Assembly: GCA_022828595.1 (NCBI GenBank)
Contig: JAKGHH010000001.1
Span: 122,090,999 to 122,154,998 of the forward strand
Origin: Nelumbo lutea
Taxonomy: Eukaryota; Streptophyta; Magnoliopsida; Proteales; Nelumbonaceae
DNA: 64,000 nucleotides
Reading direction: 5' to 3'
Part shown: positions 1-11,627 of the stretch, piece by piece
Layout of the letters: the number at the start of each line of letters is the position of its first letter
How positions within the stretch are numbered: position 1 is the stretch's first letter
Made by a program: the position numbers and the translations under genes
Notes under the pieces: generated by a model
The model's input: only the letters and a program-made list of their open reading frames with translations
Told to the model about the DNA's origin: nothing
The model's database searches: none

Positions 1-3000
1 AGTTAAGTCTGGGTTGATCTTCAACCTCACCCAATCTGCCAAAGATTTACACGTAAATCAATTACAATAAGAAGAATGGCCAGGTAGTTTTTATAGTGGC
101 ACATGGGCTACTGCCACTGAAATCATAAAATATACAATTTATAAAACTCTAGTAGGGCGCTTTGGTTGATAAACTCTGGTTTCACCTCGGGTTGGGCCCG
201 GCCAAGCCTGAGGGTTGCATTAGAGTTAGGTCTGGGTTGATCTCCAACTTCACCCATTTTGCCCAAGATTAAAAAGGAAAATCTATCACAACAAGAAAAA
301 TGGGCAGTTAGTTTTTAAACTGGCACATGGGCGACTGCCGCTGAAATCTTAAAATATATAATTTATAAATCTCTGATAGGGGGATTTGGTTGATAAACTC
401 AGGTTTCACATCGGGTTGGGCCATGCCAAGCCTGAGGTTTGCATCAGAGTTAGGTCTGGGTTGATCTTCAACCTCACCCAATCTGCCCAAGATTAACAGG
501 AAAATCTATCACAACAAGAAAATGGGGAGTTAGTTTTTAAACTGGCACATTGCCGACTGCCGCTGAAATCTTAAAGTATATAATATATAAAACTCTGGCA
601 GGGGGCTTTGGTTTGTAAACTCTGGTTTCACCTCTGGTTTGGCCAGGCGAAGCCTGAGGGTTGCATTAGAGTTAGGACTGGGTTGATCTTCAACCTCACC
701 CAATTTGTCCAAAATTAACAGGAAAATCTATCACAACAAGAAAAATGGGCAGGTAGTTTTTAAACTGGCACATGGGCGACTGCCGCTGAAATCTTAATGT
801 ATATAATTTATAAAACACTGAATGGGGGGTTTTGTTGATAAACTAAACTTTCACCTTGGGTTAGGCCAGGCCAAGCCTGAGGATTGCTTCAGAGTTAGGT
901 CTGGGTTGATCTTCAACCTCACCCAATCTGCCCAAGATTAATAGGAAAATCTATCACAACAAGAAAAATGGTCAGGTAGTTTTTAAACTGGAACATGGGC
1001 GACTGCCTCTGAAATCTTAAAGTATATAATTTATAAAACTCTGATAGGGGGCTTTGGTTGATAAAATCAAGTTTCACCTCTGGTTGGGCCAAGCCAAGCC
1101 TGAGGGTTGCATCAAAGTTTGGTATGGGTTGATCTTCAACCTCACCCAATCTGCCCAAGATTAACAGGAAAATCTATCACAACAAGAAAAATGGGCAGGT
1201 AGTTTTTAAACTGGCACATGAGCGACTTCCGCTGAAATCTTAAAGTATATAATTTATAAAACTCTGATAGGGGGCTTTGGTTTGTAAACTCTGGTTTCAC
1301 CTCTGGTTTGGCCAGGCCAAGCCTGAGGGTTTCATCAGAGTTAAGTCTGGGTTGATCTTCAACCTCACCCAATCTGCCAAGATAAACAGGAAATTCAATC
1401 ACAACAAGAAGAATGGGCAGGTAGTCTTTAAATTGGCACATTGGCGACTGCCACTGAAATCTTAAAATATACAATTTATAAAAACTCTAGTAGGGAGCTT
1501 TGGTTGACAAACTCAGGTTTCACCTCGGGTTGGCCAGGCCAAGCCTGACGGTTGCATTAGAGTTAGGACTGGGATGATCTTCAATCTCACCCAATCTGCC
1601 CATGATTAACAGGGAAATCTATCACAACAAGAAAAATGGGCAGGTAGTTTTTATACTAAAACATGGGCGACTACCGCTGAAATCTTAAAGCATATAATTT
1701 ATAAAACTCTGATAGGGGGCTTTGGTTTGTAAAGTCTGGTTTCACCTCTGGTTTGGCCAGGCCAAGCCTGAGGGTTGTATCAGAGTTAGGTTTGGGTTGA
1801 TCTTCAACCTCCCCCAATCTGCCCAAGATAAACAGGAAAATCTATCACAACAAGAAAAATGGGCAGGTAGTTTTTAAACTGGCACATGGGCGACTGCCGC
1901 TGAAATCTTAAAGTATATAATTTATAAAACTCTGGTAGGGGCTTTGGTTGATAAGCTCAGGTTTCACCTCGGGTTGTGCCAGGCCAAGCCTGAGGGTTGC
2001 ATCAGAGTTAGGTCTGGGTTGATTTTCAACGTCACCCAATCTGCCCAAGATTAACAGGAAAATCTATCACACCAAGAAAAATGGGCAGTTAGTTTTCAAA
2101 TAGGCACATGGGCGACTGCCACCGAATTCATAAAAAATATAATTTATAAATCTCTAATAGGGGGCTTTGGTTTATAAACTTAGGTTTCACCTCGGGTTGG
2201 GCCAGGCCAAGCCTGTGGGTTGCATTAGAGTTAGGTCTGGGTTTATCTTCAACCTCACCCAATCTGCCCAAGATTAAAAGAAAAATCTATAACAAGAAAA
2301 ATGGGCTGGTAGTTTTTAAACTGGCACATGGGTGACTGCCGCTGAAATCTTAAAATATATAATTTATAAAACTCTGATAGGGGGCTTTGGTTGATAAACT
2401 CAAGTTCACCTCGAGTTGGGCGAGGCCAAGCCAGAGGGTTGCATAATAGTTAGGTCTGGGTAGATCTTCAACCTCACCCAATCTGCCCAAAATTAACCGG
2501 AAAATCTATCACAACAAGAAAAGTGGGCAGGTAGTTTTTAAACTGGCACATGGGTGACTGTCGCTGAAATCTTAAAGTATATAATTTATAATACTCTGAT
2601 AGGGGGCTTTGGTTGATAAACTCAGGTTTCACCTCGGGTTTGGCCAAGCCAAGCCTGAGGGTTGCATCAGAGTTAGGTCTGGGTTGATCTTCAACCACAC
2701 CCAATCTGCCGAAGATTAACAGGAAAATCTATCACAACTAAAAAAATGAGCAGGTCGTTTTTAAATTGGCACATGGGCGACTGCCGCTGAAATCTTAATG
2801 TCTATAATTTATAAAACACTGATGGGGGGGGTTTGGTTGATAAACTAAACTTTCACCTCGGGTTGGGCCATGCCAAGCCTGAGGGTTGCATCAGAGTTAG
2901 GTCTCGGTTGATCTTCAACCGCACCCAATCTGCCCAAGATTAACAGGAAAATCTATCACAACAAGAAAAATGGGCAGGTAGTTTTTTAAACTGGCACATG

Positions 3001-5697
3001 GGCGACAACCGCTGAAATCTTAAAGCATATAATTTATAAAGCTCTGATAGGGGGCTTTGGTTTGTAAACTCTGGTTTCACCTCTGGTTTGGCCAGGCCAA
3101 GCCTGAGGGTTGCATCAGAGTTAGGTCTGGGTTGATCTTCAACCTCACCCAATCTGCCCAAGATAAACAGGAAAATCTATCACAACAAGAAAAATGGGCA
3201 GGTAGTTTTTAAACTGGCACATGGGCGACTGCCGCTGAAATCTTAAAGTAATATAATTTATAAAACTATGGTAGGGGGCTTTGGTTGATAAACTCAGGTT
3301 TCACCTCAGGTTGTGCCAGGCCAAGCCTGAGGTTGCATCAGAGTTAGGTCTGGGTTGATTTTCAACCTCACCCAATCTACCCAAGATTAACAGGAAAATC
3401 TATCACACCAAGAAAAATGGGCAGTTAGTTTTCAAACTGGCACATGGGCGATTGCCACTGAATTCTTAAAATATATAATTTATAAATCTCTAATAGGGGG
3501 CTTTGGTTGATAAACTTAGGTTTCACCTCGGGTTGGGCCAGGCCAAGCCTGTGGGTTGCATTAGAGTTAGGTCTGGGTTTATCTTCAACCTGACCCAATC
3601 TGCCCAAGATTAACAGGAAAATTTATAACTAGAAAAAATGGGCTGGTAGTTTTTAAACTGGCACATGGGTGATTGCCGCTGAAATCTTAAAATATATAAT
3701 TTATAAAACTCTAGTACGGGGCTTTGGTTAATAAACTCAGGATTCACATCTGGTTGGGCCAGGCCAAGCCTGTGGGTGGCATTAGAGTAAGGTCTAGGTT
3801 GATATTCAACCTCACCCAATCTGCCCAAGATTAGCAGGAAAATCTATCACAACAAGAAAAAATGGGCAGGTAGTTTTTAAACTGGCACATGGGCGAAGGC
3901 CGCTGAGATCTTAAAGTATATAATTTATACAACTCTGATAGGGGCTTTGGTTGATAAATTTAGGTTTCACCTCGGGTTGGGCCAGGCCAAACCTGAGGGT
4001 TGCATTTGAGTTAGGTCTGGGTTGATCTTCAACCTCACCCAATTTGCCCAAGATTAACAGGAAAATCTATCACAACAAGAAAAGTGGGCAGGTGGTTTTT
4101 AAACTGGCACATGGGCGACTGCCGCTGAAATCTTAAAGTATATAATTTATGAAACTCTGATAGGGGGCTTTGGTTGATAAACTCAGGTTTCACCTCAGGT
4201 TGGGCCAGGCCAAGCCAGAGGGTTGCATCATAGTTAGGTCTGGGTAGATCTTCAACCTCACCCAATCTGCCCAAAATTAACAGGAAAATCTATCACAACA
4301 AGAAAAGTGGGCAGGTAGTTTTCAAACTGGCACATGGGTGCTGCCTCAGAAATCTTAAAGTATATAATTTATAATACTCTGATTGGGGGCTTTGGTTGAT
4401 AAACTCAGGTTTCACCTCTGGTTTGGCCAGGCCAATCCTGAGGGTTGCAATCAGAGTTAGGTCTGGGTTGATCTTCAACCACACCCAATCTACCGAAGAT
4501 TAACAGGAAAAATCTATCACAACAAAAAAATGAGCAGGTTGTTTTTAAACTGGTACATGGGCGATTGCCGCTGAAATCTTAAAGTAATAAAATATATAAA
4601 ACTCTGATGGGGGCTTTGGTTGATAAACTCATGTTTCACCTCGGGTTGGGCCAGGCCAAGCCTGAGGGTTGCATCTGAGTTAGGTCTAGGTTGATTTTCA
4701 ACCTCACCCAATCTGCCCAAGATTAGCAGGAAAATCTATCAAAACAAGAAAAATGGGCAGGTAGTTTTTAAACTGGCACATGGGCGACTACCGCTGAAAT
4801 CTTACAGTATATAATTTATAAAACTCTGATAGGGGCTTTGGTTTATAAATTCTGGTTTCACCTCTGGTCAGGCCAGGCCAAGCCTGAGGGTTTCATCAGA
4901 GTTATGTCTGGGTTGATCTTCAACCTCACCCAATCTGCCATGATAAACTGGAAATTCAATCACAACAAGAAGAATGGGCAGGTAGTTTTTTAAAGTGGCA
5001 CATGGGCGACTGCCACTGAAATCTTAAAATATACAATTTATAAAACTCTTGTAGGGGGCTTTGGTTGATAAATTCAGGTTCACCTCGGGTTGGGCCAGGC
5101 CAAGCTTGAGGGTTGCATTAGAGTTAGGTCTGGGTTGATGGTTCAACCTCACCCAATCTGCCCAAAATTAACAGGAAAATCTATCACAACAAGAAAAATG
5201 GGCAGGTAGTTTTTAAACTGGCACATGGGCGACTGCCGCTGAAATCTTAAAGTATATAATTTATGAAACTCTGATAGGGGCTTTGGTTGATAAACTTAGG
5301 TTTCACCTCGGGTTGGGCCAGGCCAAGCCTAAGGGTTGCATCAGAGTTAGGTCTGGGTTGATCTTCAACCTCACCCAATCTGCCCAAGATTAACCGGAAA
5401 ATTTATTACAACAAGAAAAGTGGGCAGGTAGTTTTTTAAACTGGCACATGGGCTACTGCCGCTGAAATCTTAAAGTATATAATTTATAAAGTCTGATATG
5501 GGGCTTTGGTTGATAAACTCAATGTTTCACCTCGGGTTGGGCTAGGCCAAGCCTAAGGGTTGCATCAGAGTTTGGTCTAGGTTGATCTTCAACCTCACCC
5601 AATCTGCCCAAGATTAACAAGAAAATTTATCACAACAAGAAAAATGGGCAAGTAGTTTTTTAAAATAGCACAAGGGCGACTGCCGCTGAAATCTTAA
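1..5697. repeat. Tandem satellite array, about 222 bp monomer
   Basis: About 25 head-to-tail copies of one monomer fill this stretch. The landmark AATCTGCCCAAGATTAACAG recurs near 481, 703, 925 and 1149, giving spacings of 222, 222 and 224 bp. Position 1 lies inside a monomer, so the array continues to the left; the last recognisable copy stops near 5697. Monomers differ by scattered substitutions and 1-5 bp indels. The minus strand of many monomers is open for 60-79 codons because 222 is divisible by three, but the frame is broken by stops or indels at most junctions and starts are often non-ATG, so I treat these as satellite reading frames and not genes. Confidence 0.95.
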
Positions 5698-6205
5698 ATT
5701 CTTAGCGGTTGTCATCTAAAACTACTACTTAATGTCATACCAGACAGGTTTTGAACAATCACAAACCCCCTTACTTTTATGATGACAATGGATTGGTTGT
5801 AAGTTTTTCTAGTATCATGTCTTTCTGGTATGGTAGTTGAACCGAATAATCAAATTTTTTTTATTTTCTTTTTAGTTCATAAAAGGAGAATCACATTGTC
5901 GAAAAAAATGTAATGTTAAATTGAGTTTATGTATAAATAGGGATATAAATTAATATAACTGGATAAAAGAAACCACTAATTCTAGTTTTAATACTTATAA
6001 GTGAAGCATGATGCCTTCATTAGAAAAAGTCAGTGTAGCCTAGGTGATGATGAGTCATGCGATGAGGAGCAACATGCATCCCTCTAGCTAACCATTTGTA
6101 GTTGTTATGGGATTATATCCACTAAAAGGGTTATTACCAATTACCAATTACCAAATATTCGTCCCAGCTATCTATAGTCTGAGGAGGGATCAATTGGATG
6201 GATAC
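5698..6205. other. Satellite edge to element A, no gene
   Basis: AT-rich unique-looking sequence between the end of the satellite and the first LTR. No coding similarity or RNA gene was recognised. A short direct repeat (ATTACCAATTACCAA) lies near 6134-6152. Confidence 0.6.
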
Positions 6206-7120
6206 TGATGGAGGATGATTTGACCCAACCTGCTGAGATGATGACACATGGACCTGACTCAACACGAGCCACAGCTCAGCACCATGGCTTGACCACGACT
6301 AAGTAACAAGCCTGTAGAACAGCTCGTTACGTCATAGCTCTCTATAGGGGGAACTCGCTACGACGCGAACTCCAGATCCCCCAAGTTACTAAGAAGGGAA
6401 TACTCCAAGATTATTTCAACTCGTGAGCTAGGGAAACCTGCTCGCTCAACACATGGGCAGAAGAACTACCCCAAAGACCAACCTTGATGAGGGTCACCTC
6501 GAAGTACCCCTAAGAGCTTGCTACAAAGTAGCTCGCAGCAAGGACAGCCCGCTACGAAGTAACTTGCGACTGTGATGCGATGCTCTCATGAAGCTTCCAT
6601 CTAACAAGACCGTACTCGTCAGACTGTGCCATGTCTCTCAACTGACGGCACAGTCCCTGTCCGATTGACAGTCTGCTCCACATCTCTCGACAGATGGTGG
6701 CGTGCCTGTCCCTTCGGAAACGTGTCACTTAACCGAGCAGGCAGTATGTTGTAATGATCACCTGCGCAGCCCTGGTGGGTAACGACTGTAATAGCAGCCC
6801 AGTGGGTGTTACGCCTGATTTGACAAGAATGCCCCTATAAAAGCCCTTAAAGCGGAGAGACAGACTCTCTCTCGGAATTAGATATGAACTTGCACTCTCA
6901 CTTGCTCACGAGCTAATCTCGAGACGTAGTGATCTAGCGCGATCTACGCTCTTAGCCTTTTGTATTCTCTCTTCTTCCTCCCCAGCGTTCTAACTTAAGC
7001 TTTGGAGTATTCCCGTCGGGTAAATCCCCGGGAATCCTTCTTCTTCTTCTCAGGTGTCGTCCGTTGCCAACAAGGAGCCAACCAGCAGCTAGCTAGGAGT
7101 GCCTGGATCGTGCTGCATCA
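6206..7120 (+). mobile_element. 5' LTR of truncated Gypsy-type element A
   Basis: A 915 bp LTR with short inverted termini TGATG...CATCA. It is followed at once by a primer-binding-like stretch, carries a TATA box (TATAAAA at 6836-6842) and then the transcribed R/U5 part. Its start (TGATGGAGGATGATTTGACC) resembles the start of the LTRs at 10549 and on the minus strand at 59074, so these belong to related families. The five bases before it are GATAC; no matching 3' LTR or second duplication copy was found, so the element is truncated on its right. Confidence 0.75.
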
Positions 7121-7140
7121 TTTGGCGCTTGTCTGTGGGA
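7121..7140 (+). promoter_or_regulatory. Primer binding site of element A
   Basis: TTTGGCGCTTGTCTGTGGGA directly follows the LTR end. The same position in other plant Gypsy elements has a TGGCGCCGTCTGTGGGAA-like sequence. Elements B (TTAGCGTTGTTTGTGGGAAA) and C (TTGGTGCCATCTGTGGGAA on the minus strand) share it. The tRNA used is not assigned here. Confidence 0.7.
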
Positions 7141-7204
7141 AACGCTTCTAAAAGCCTTCCTCCAAGCTTTTACAACACTTTTCTTCCAAAACTTATTATT
7201 CTTC

Positions 7205-8823
7205 ATGGCTTCTTCCAACAATGATGGACGTGGCAACAGCTAGAACGCTAGTGGGGATCAGCCCTAGCTTCCTACTGTCTACATTGGACAGTTTACCGTC
7301 CCCCTCACTGTGGACTGAGTCCCCAGTTTGAATGTGCCTCTTACAGTGGCACCCGTTATTGCCCCGTTCCCTTCTATAGGAGGAGTAACCTTTGTTGAAC
7401 CCTCGGTTGTGCCTCCAACGGCCAACCCAAACCAACTGGAGGACTTAGTGCAATGCATGCGGGACATGCACGCTCAAATGCAGCAGTTCCAACAATTCCA
7501 ACTCTAACAACAACAAGTGTTGCACCAGGTTTCCCAGTACCAGTACTAGCAGCAGTTTCCCTCCCTGCCTCAGGCCCAAATGTCGCTTCCACCCCGGCAC
7601 CCACCCACGAAGCAGGCCAATCCAACCCACCGGAGTGAGCAGCCTCGTCAGGAGGAAGCCTCCCAGGTCCAAGATCCAGCCAAGAGCCGCACCTCTTCCC
7701 GTGGCAAGAAAGAGAGGCCAACCGCCATCTCGGCACCCGCCTCACAGCTGGTGGGCGAGTCAGGGGCCTCTCACCCAACAAAGCCCGTGTCACCACAACC
7801 TTCGCGGTTCGAGCTCCCGTTAGCAGACAACCCGTTCGAGGTCCTAGCAGCAGGCTACAGACAGGGCCCTTCGGTCCAGAGCCCTCACCAACAGTCTAAG
7901 CCTATCGAGCTCAGCAACACCAAGGCATCGAGCACCAACGCCGAACCAGCATAGCAGCAGCAAAGGGGCCGGCGAGCTCGCCAAACCCCTTCCAGAGCCT
8001 CCCCCGAGCTCAAAGGAAAGGAGGAGGTGTGCTCGACTAAAGTGAAAACTACCCCCCTCCTCTCGGTTCCTTTCCCTGTTATCTCCAGAACTCCTTGCTA
8101 TCCCCATGCCAAAGGATTTCAAGCTCCCTCCTCTAGAGAAGTATGATGGGTCCTTCGATCCAAATGACCATGTGGACGTCTTCCAGTCCCTGATGCACCT
8201 GGCACAGGGCTAGCGAGTCTTGCATGTGCCTGGCCTTTTCCACTACTTTCAAAGGAGTGGCCCGCACCTGGTACCGAACCTCGCGCCCGGCTCAGTAAGA
8301 AGTTGGGCACAGTTCGTGCAGGTTTTCACCTCCCACTTCGTCACCAGCAAGAGATGCCCGTGAACTCAGGAAAGCCTCCTCGACATAGTGCAAAAGGAAG
8401 GGGAGTCCATCCGGAGCTATATCAAGCGATTCAATGACGCTTGCTTGCAGATACCCGACCTGAATCCCGTAGTATGCCTCACAACAGCCAAGCGAGGTAT
8501 CACCCATAAGGAGTTTAAGTGGCACGTAGTTGTCAACCAACCCAAAACCGTAATCAAGTTCCTTAAGCTCGCGGATAGGTTTATTGGGATTGAGGAGGAA
8601 ATCAACCAGAAGGGCGAACAAGCCCTAGAAAAAAGAAAGAGGGAAGTAGAACCCCCGTCTCAGGGCGACAGCAGGAAGAAGAAGGACATAGCTCAAGGGG
8701 CGAGGCTAGTCCAGCCCTCCCGAGCCCTAGCAGCAGAAAGGGATTACATGCCCCTCAATACCAAACGGGCTGAGATCCTCATGGCGATCAAGGGCGCCCC
8801 GTATGTGAAGTGGTCAGGGACCT
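7205..8823 (+). pseudogene. Gypsy gag (Retrotrans_gag), broken and truncated
   Basis: A gag gene starts with an ATG at 7205, 65 bp after the primer site. The first part (to 7954) is rich in Gln, Pro and Ser and is interrupted by several stop codons. After a frame change the capsid region runs from about 8106 to 8823: it opens with FKLPPLEKYDGSFDPNDHV and continues through a SIRSYIKRFNDACLQIPD segment, the usual Retrotrans_gag pattern of plant Ty3/Gypsy elements. In-frame stops sit at 8211 (TAG) and 8361 (TGA). It ends with a YMPLNTKRAEILMAIKG-like stretch known from the gag tail. No zinc knuckle, protease or polymerase follows, because the sequence jumps into an LTR of another family at about 8822. 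It cannot make a working capsid protein. Confidence 0.85.
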
Positions 8824-9605
8824 AGCCAGTGACCTCATCCACAACTCAGGGCGGCTAGCAGCACTTCATTCAGGGCCGACCTGTTGTACCTTGTCAGTAA
8901 CGGCTGAAGCGACCTCGACGTGGGGAGTGACCTCCATCGAGGGCTTGCCGACCTGATTGAGGTCCAGGTAGTGACCTATGAGACGTGCTCACCGTCGATT
9001 TCTACATGCATCCCATCACACCCGGGTCTCTCGGAAATCAGCTCTCACACCAAATGTTTTGGGAGAAACCGAGTAAGGCGCAAAGATTGGCTTGCGTGCA
9101 CGACTACCTCCGAGGACTTCGGAGCAATTAGGCACGTCCTCCTAGAGATCCCGGACATGTTCCATGATGCTCACGCCAAACAATGCCTATATGAAGGCCT
9201 TACCTCCAACTCTAGGGGGATGCGCAATTTAGTTCTCGTAACTCTCCAGCTCTCTCACATTTAGCTATCTTAAAATAACTTATTTGCTAACTTAAGCATC
9301 GGAGTGCTCACCCCGAGTAAAGCAACCTGGGCACTCTAACACTGTGTCCTTGCAGGTCGCATCAGAGCCACCTCTCTAATTCGTCACCACTCAGCTAAAC
9401 ATCAGAGCCACCTCTCTAATTCGTCACCACTCAGCTAAACATCAGAGCCACCTCTCCAGCTCGTCACCATTCAACTAGGCTTCCAAGCCACCTTCCAGAT
9501 AAAAACCATTCAGCTATGTATCCAAGCCACATTCCAGGTAAAGATTATTTAGCCAGGCATCTGAATCACCTACCAGCCGGGGAGTTGTCGAAATGCACAT
9601 CATTA
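8822..9605 (+). mobile_element. 5' LTR of element B, 5'-truncated
   Basis: From 8822 this matches the 3' LTR of the same element (from about 10986 onward; both contain AGTGACCTCATCCAC and the CGACGTGGGGAG segment). The first part of the LTR, including its minisatellite, is missing. It contains a TATA-like CCTATATGAAGG near 9186 and three copies of an approximately 41 bp repeat (ATCAGAGCCACCTCTC) between 9360 and 9480. It ends GCACATCATTA next to the primer site. Confidence 0.7.
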
Positions 9606-10548
9606 ATTAGCGTTGTTTGTGGGAAATGCTACAAAAGGCTATTTTCTCACCGATTCTCTGAGCCTTAAGTAATAACATCTTCAAGCAACAACAATAGCGC
9701 TTGATCGAAAGAACCCCCTAGGGGGGGTAAAAGAAAAATGATTAGCCCAGACAAGTTCTTACAGTTTTCCCTTGACAGAATATCCCTAACTGTGAGGCCA
9801 CCCCCATATGTAGAGCTTTACGTGCTCTCTGCAAGAGTTGACGGCCAATAGAATGTGAGGCCACCCCATAGGTTGAGCCCTCCGTGGTTCCCATGCGAGT
9901 TGATAGCCAACAAACTGCGAGGTTGCGCCGCAGATTGAGCCCTCCATGCTTTACATGGGAATTGATTGCCAGTAGGTTGTGGAGCCGTCCTCGCAAGCCA
10001 GTCCTGCCGAGGTGATGAGGGGTCTGTATGCGTAGGTGCTGAGAGCAAAACTAGACTGTTAAAATTCTGACAACTTGGTGACCTAAAGACCTACCTCCGC
10101 CGACCTGGTGACACATGTAATCAACTTGGATGAGCCTTGTTAGCCCTGTTCACAAGGTCGCCCCTACAGGTCGAGCCCTTTGTGGCTCCCGCAAGAGTCG
10201 GCGGCCAACAGACTACAATCGCCCTTGCGGATTGAGCCTTTCAAGGTTCCCATGCGAGCTGGCAACTTGTAGTTTGTAAAGCTGCCCCCGCAGGTTAAGG
10301 TCCTTGTGGCTTATCGTAGGAGTAGACGATCAGCACCTTAAAGGACTGATACAGTGCAGCCGTGGCACCGACCCGCTATTTAATTTCCAACATCGACACA
10401 CATATCACAAGGGGAAGCTAAATTGCCTTCAGCATCAAGGACCCCTAAGCCGACCTCAAAATATGTTGCAATAGGCCTAAGGACCTACAACGAAGCACAA
10501 ATCTACTCCCTTCGCTAAGTTGATCTCAGCTTGGGAGTAGGGGGCAAT
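9606..10548 (+). mobile_element. Internal region of non-autonomous element B
   Basis: It starts with a primer-binding-like site (TTAGCGTTGTTTGTGGGAAA, 9607-9626) and ends with a purine tract (GGGAGTAGGGGGCAA) before the 3' LTR. Only about 940 bp lie between. No gag or pol similarity is visible in any frame. Most of it consists of two blocks of a degenerate repeat of about 64 bp (9789-10010 and 10150-10330) with the theme GAGCCCTNCGTGG...GCCAACAGACT. Element C at 57172-58333 has the same repeat in its leader. The element must have depended on enzymes supplied in trans. Confidence 0.7.
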
Positions 10549-10689
10549 TAATGAGGGCAGATTTGGCCCTCCACCTAACATCATGACACATGGCATCTCG
10601 AAACAACTGGGTGACACCCAGAACCACCTAAGCGACAACTTGCCTTAGCCAAAATGATTGGAGTCCAAGCTAGCAACTTGGCACTGTCG

Positions 10690-10975
10690 CCGACCTCGCG
10701 ACCTACCTCTAGCGCCAACTTGGTGACCTGCCTCTGGCGCCCACCTGGTTAACCTACCTCTGGCCCTACCTGGCGACTTGCTCTGGTGCTGACCTCGCGA
10801 CTTGCCTCTAGCGCCAACCTTGCGACCTGCCTCTGGTGTCGACCTGGCGACCTACTTCTAGTGCCAACCTGGCGACCTGCCCCTGTTGTCGACTTGGTGA
10901 CCTGCCTCCATCGCTGACTTGGCGACCTGCCTCTAGCACCGACCTAGTGACTTGCCTCCACCCACAACCTAGTAG
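10690..10975 (+). repeat. 27-28 bp minisatellite inside LTR B
   Basis: Roughly ten degenerate units with the theme CGACCTGGCGACCTGCCTCT. The LTRs of element C carry four to five units (about 56945-57065, opposite strand) and two to three units (about 58900-58975), so copy number varies between members of the family. Confidence 0.8.
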
Positions 10976-11627
10976 AAACCTAGCTAGTGACCTCATCCAC
11001 GACTCAAGGCGGCTAGTAGCACCTCGTCCAGGGCCAACCTGTGGTACCTCGTAAGTATCGGCTGAAGCGACCTCGACGTGGGGAGCAACCTCCCTCGAGG
11101 GCTTGCCGACCTGATTGAGGTCCAGGTGGCAACCTATGAGACGTGTTCGTCATCGATTTCTACATGCATCCCATCACTCCCAGGTCTCTCGGAAGTCAGC
11201 TCTCACATCGAAAGTTTTGGGAAAATCGAGTAAGGCGCAAAGATTGGCCTACGTGCACGAGGACTTCAAAGCAATTAGGCATGTCTTCCCGGAGATCCCA
11301 GACATGTTGCGTGATGCTCACGCCAAACAAGGCCTATATAAAGGCCTTACCTCCAACTCCAGGGGGGAGATGCACAATTTAGTTCTTGCAGTTCTCCAGC
11401 TCTCTCACATTTAGCTATCTTAAAATCTTTGATTCGCTAACTTAAGCATCAAAGTGCCCACCCCAGGTAAAGCAACCCGAGCACTCTGACACTGTGTCCT
11501 TGTAGGTCGCATCAAAGCCACCTCTCCAGCTCGTCACCAGTCAGCTAGACATCAGAGTCACCTCTCCAGCTCGTCACCATTCAATTAAGCGTCAGAGTCA
11601 CCTCTCCATCTCATCACCATTCAGGTA

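Noticed and set aside
308..4720. Series of 60-110 codon minus-strand open frames as a gene family
   Set aside because: They repeat with the 222 bp satellite period, mostly lack ATG starts, and are cut at monomer junctions by stops and indels.
1..5697. CRISPR array
   Set aside because: Repeats are continuous monomers of about 222 bp without spacers, in plant nuclear DNA.
7374..8621. Minus-strand open frames of 60-140 codons over the gag region
   Set aside because: They overlap the recognisable plus-strand Retrotrans_gag sequence in other frames and have no domain signal; the GC-rich region opens frames by chance.
10808..11054. Open frames rich in Arg or Thr/Ser near 10.8-11.0 kb
   Set aside because: They are translations of the 27-28 bp LTR minisatellite.
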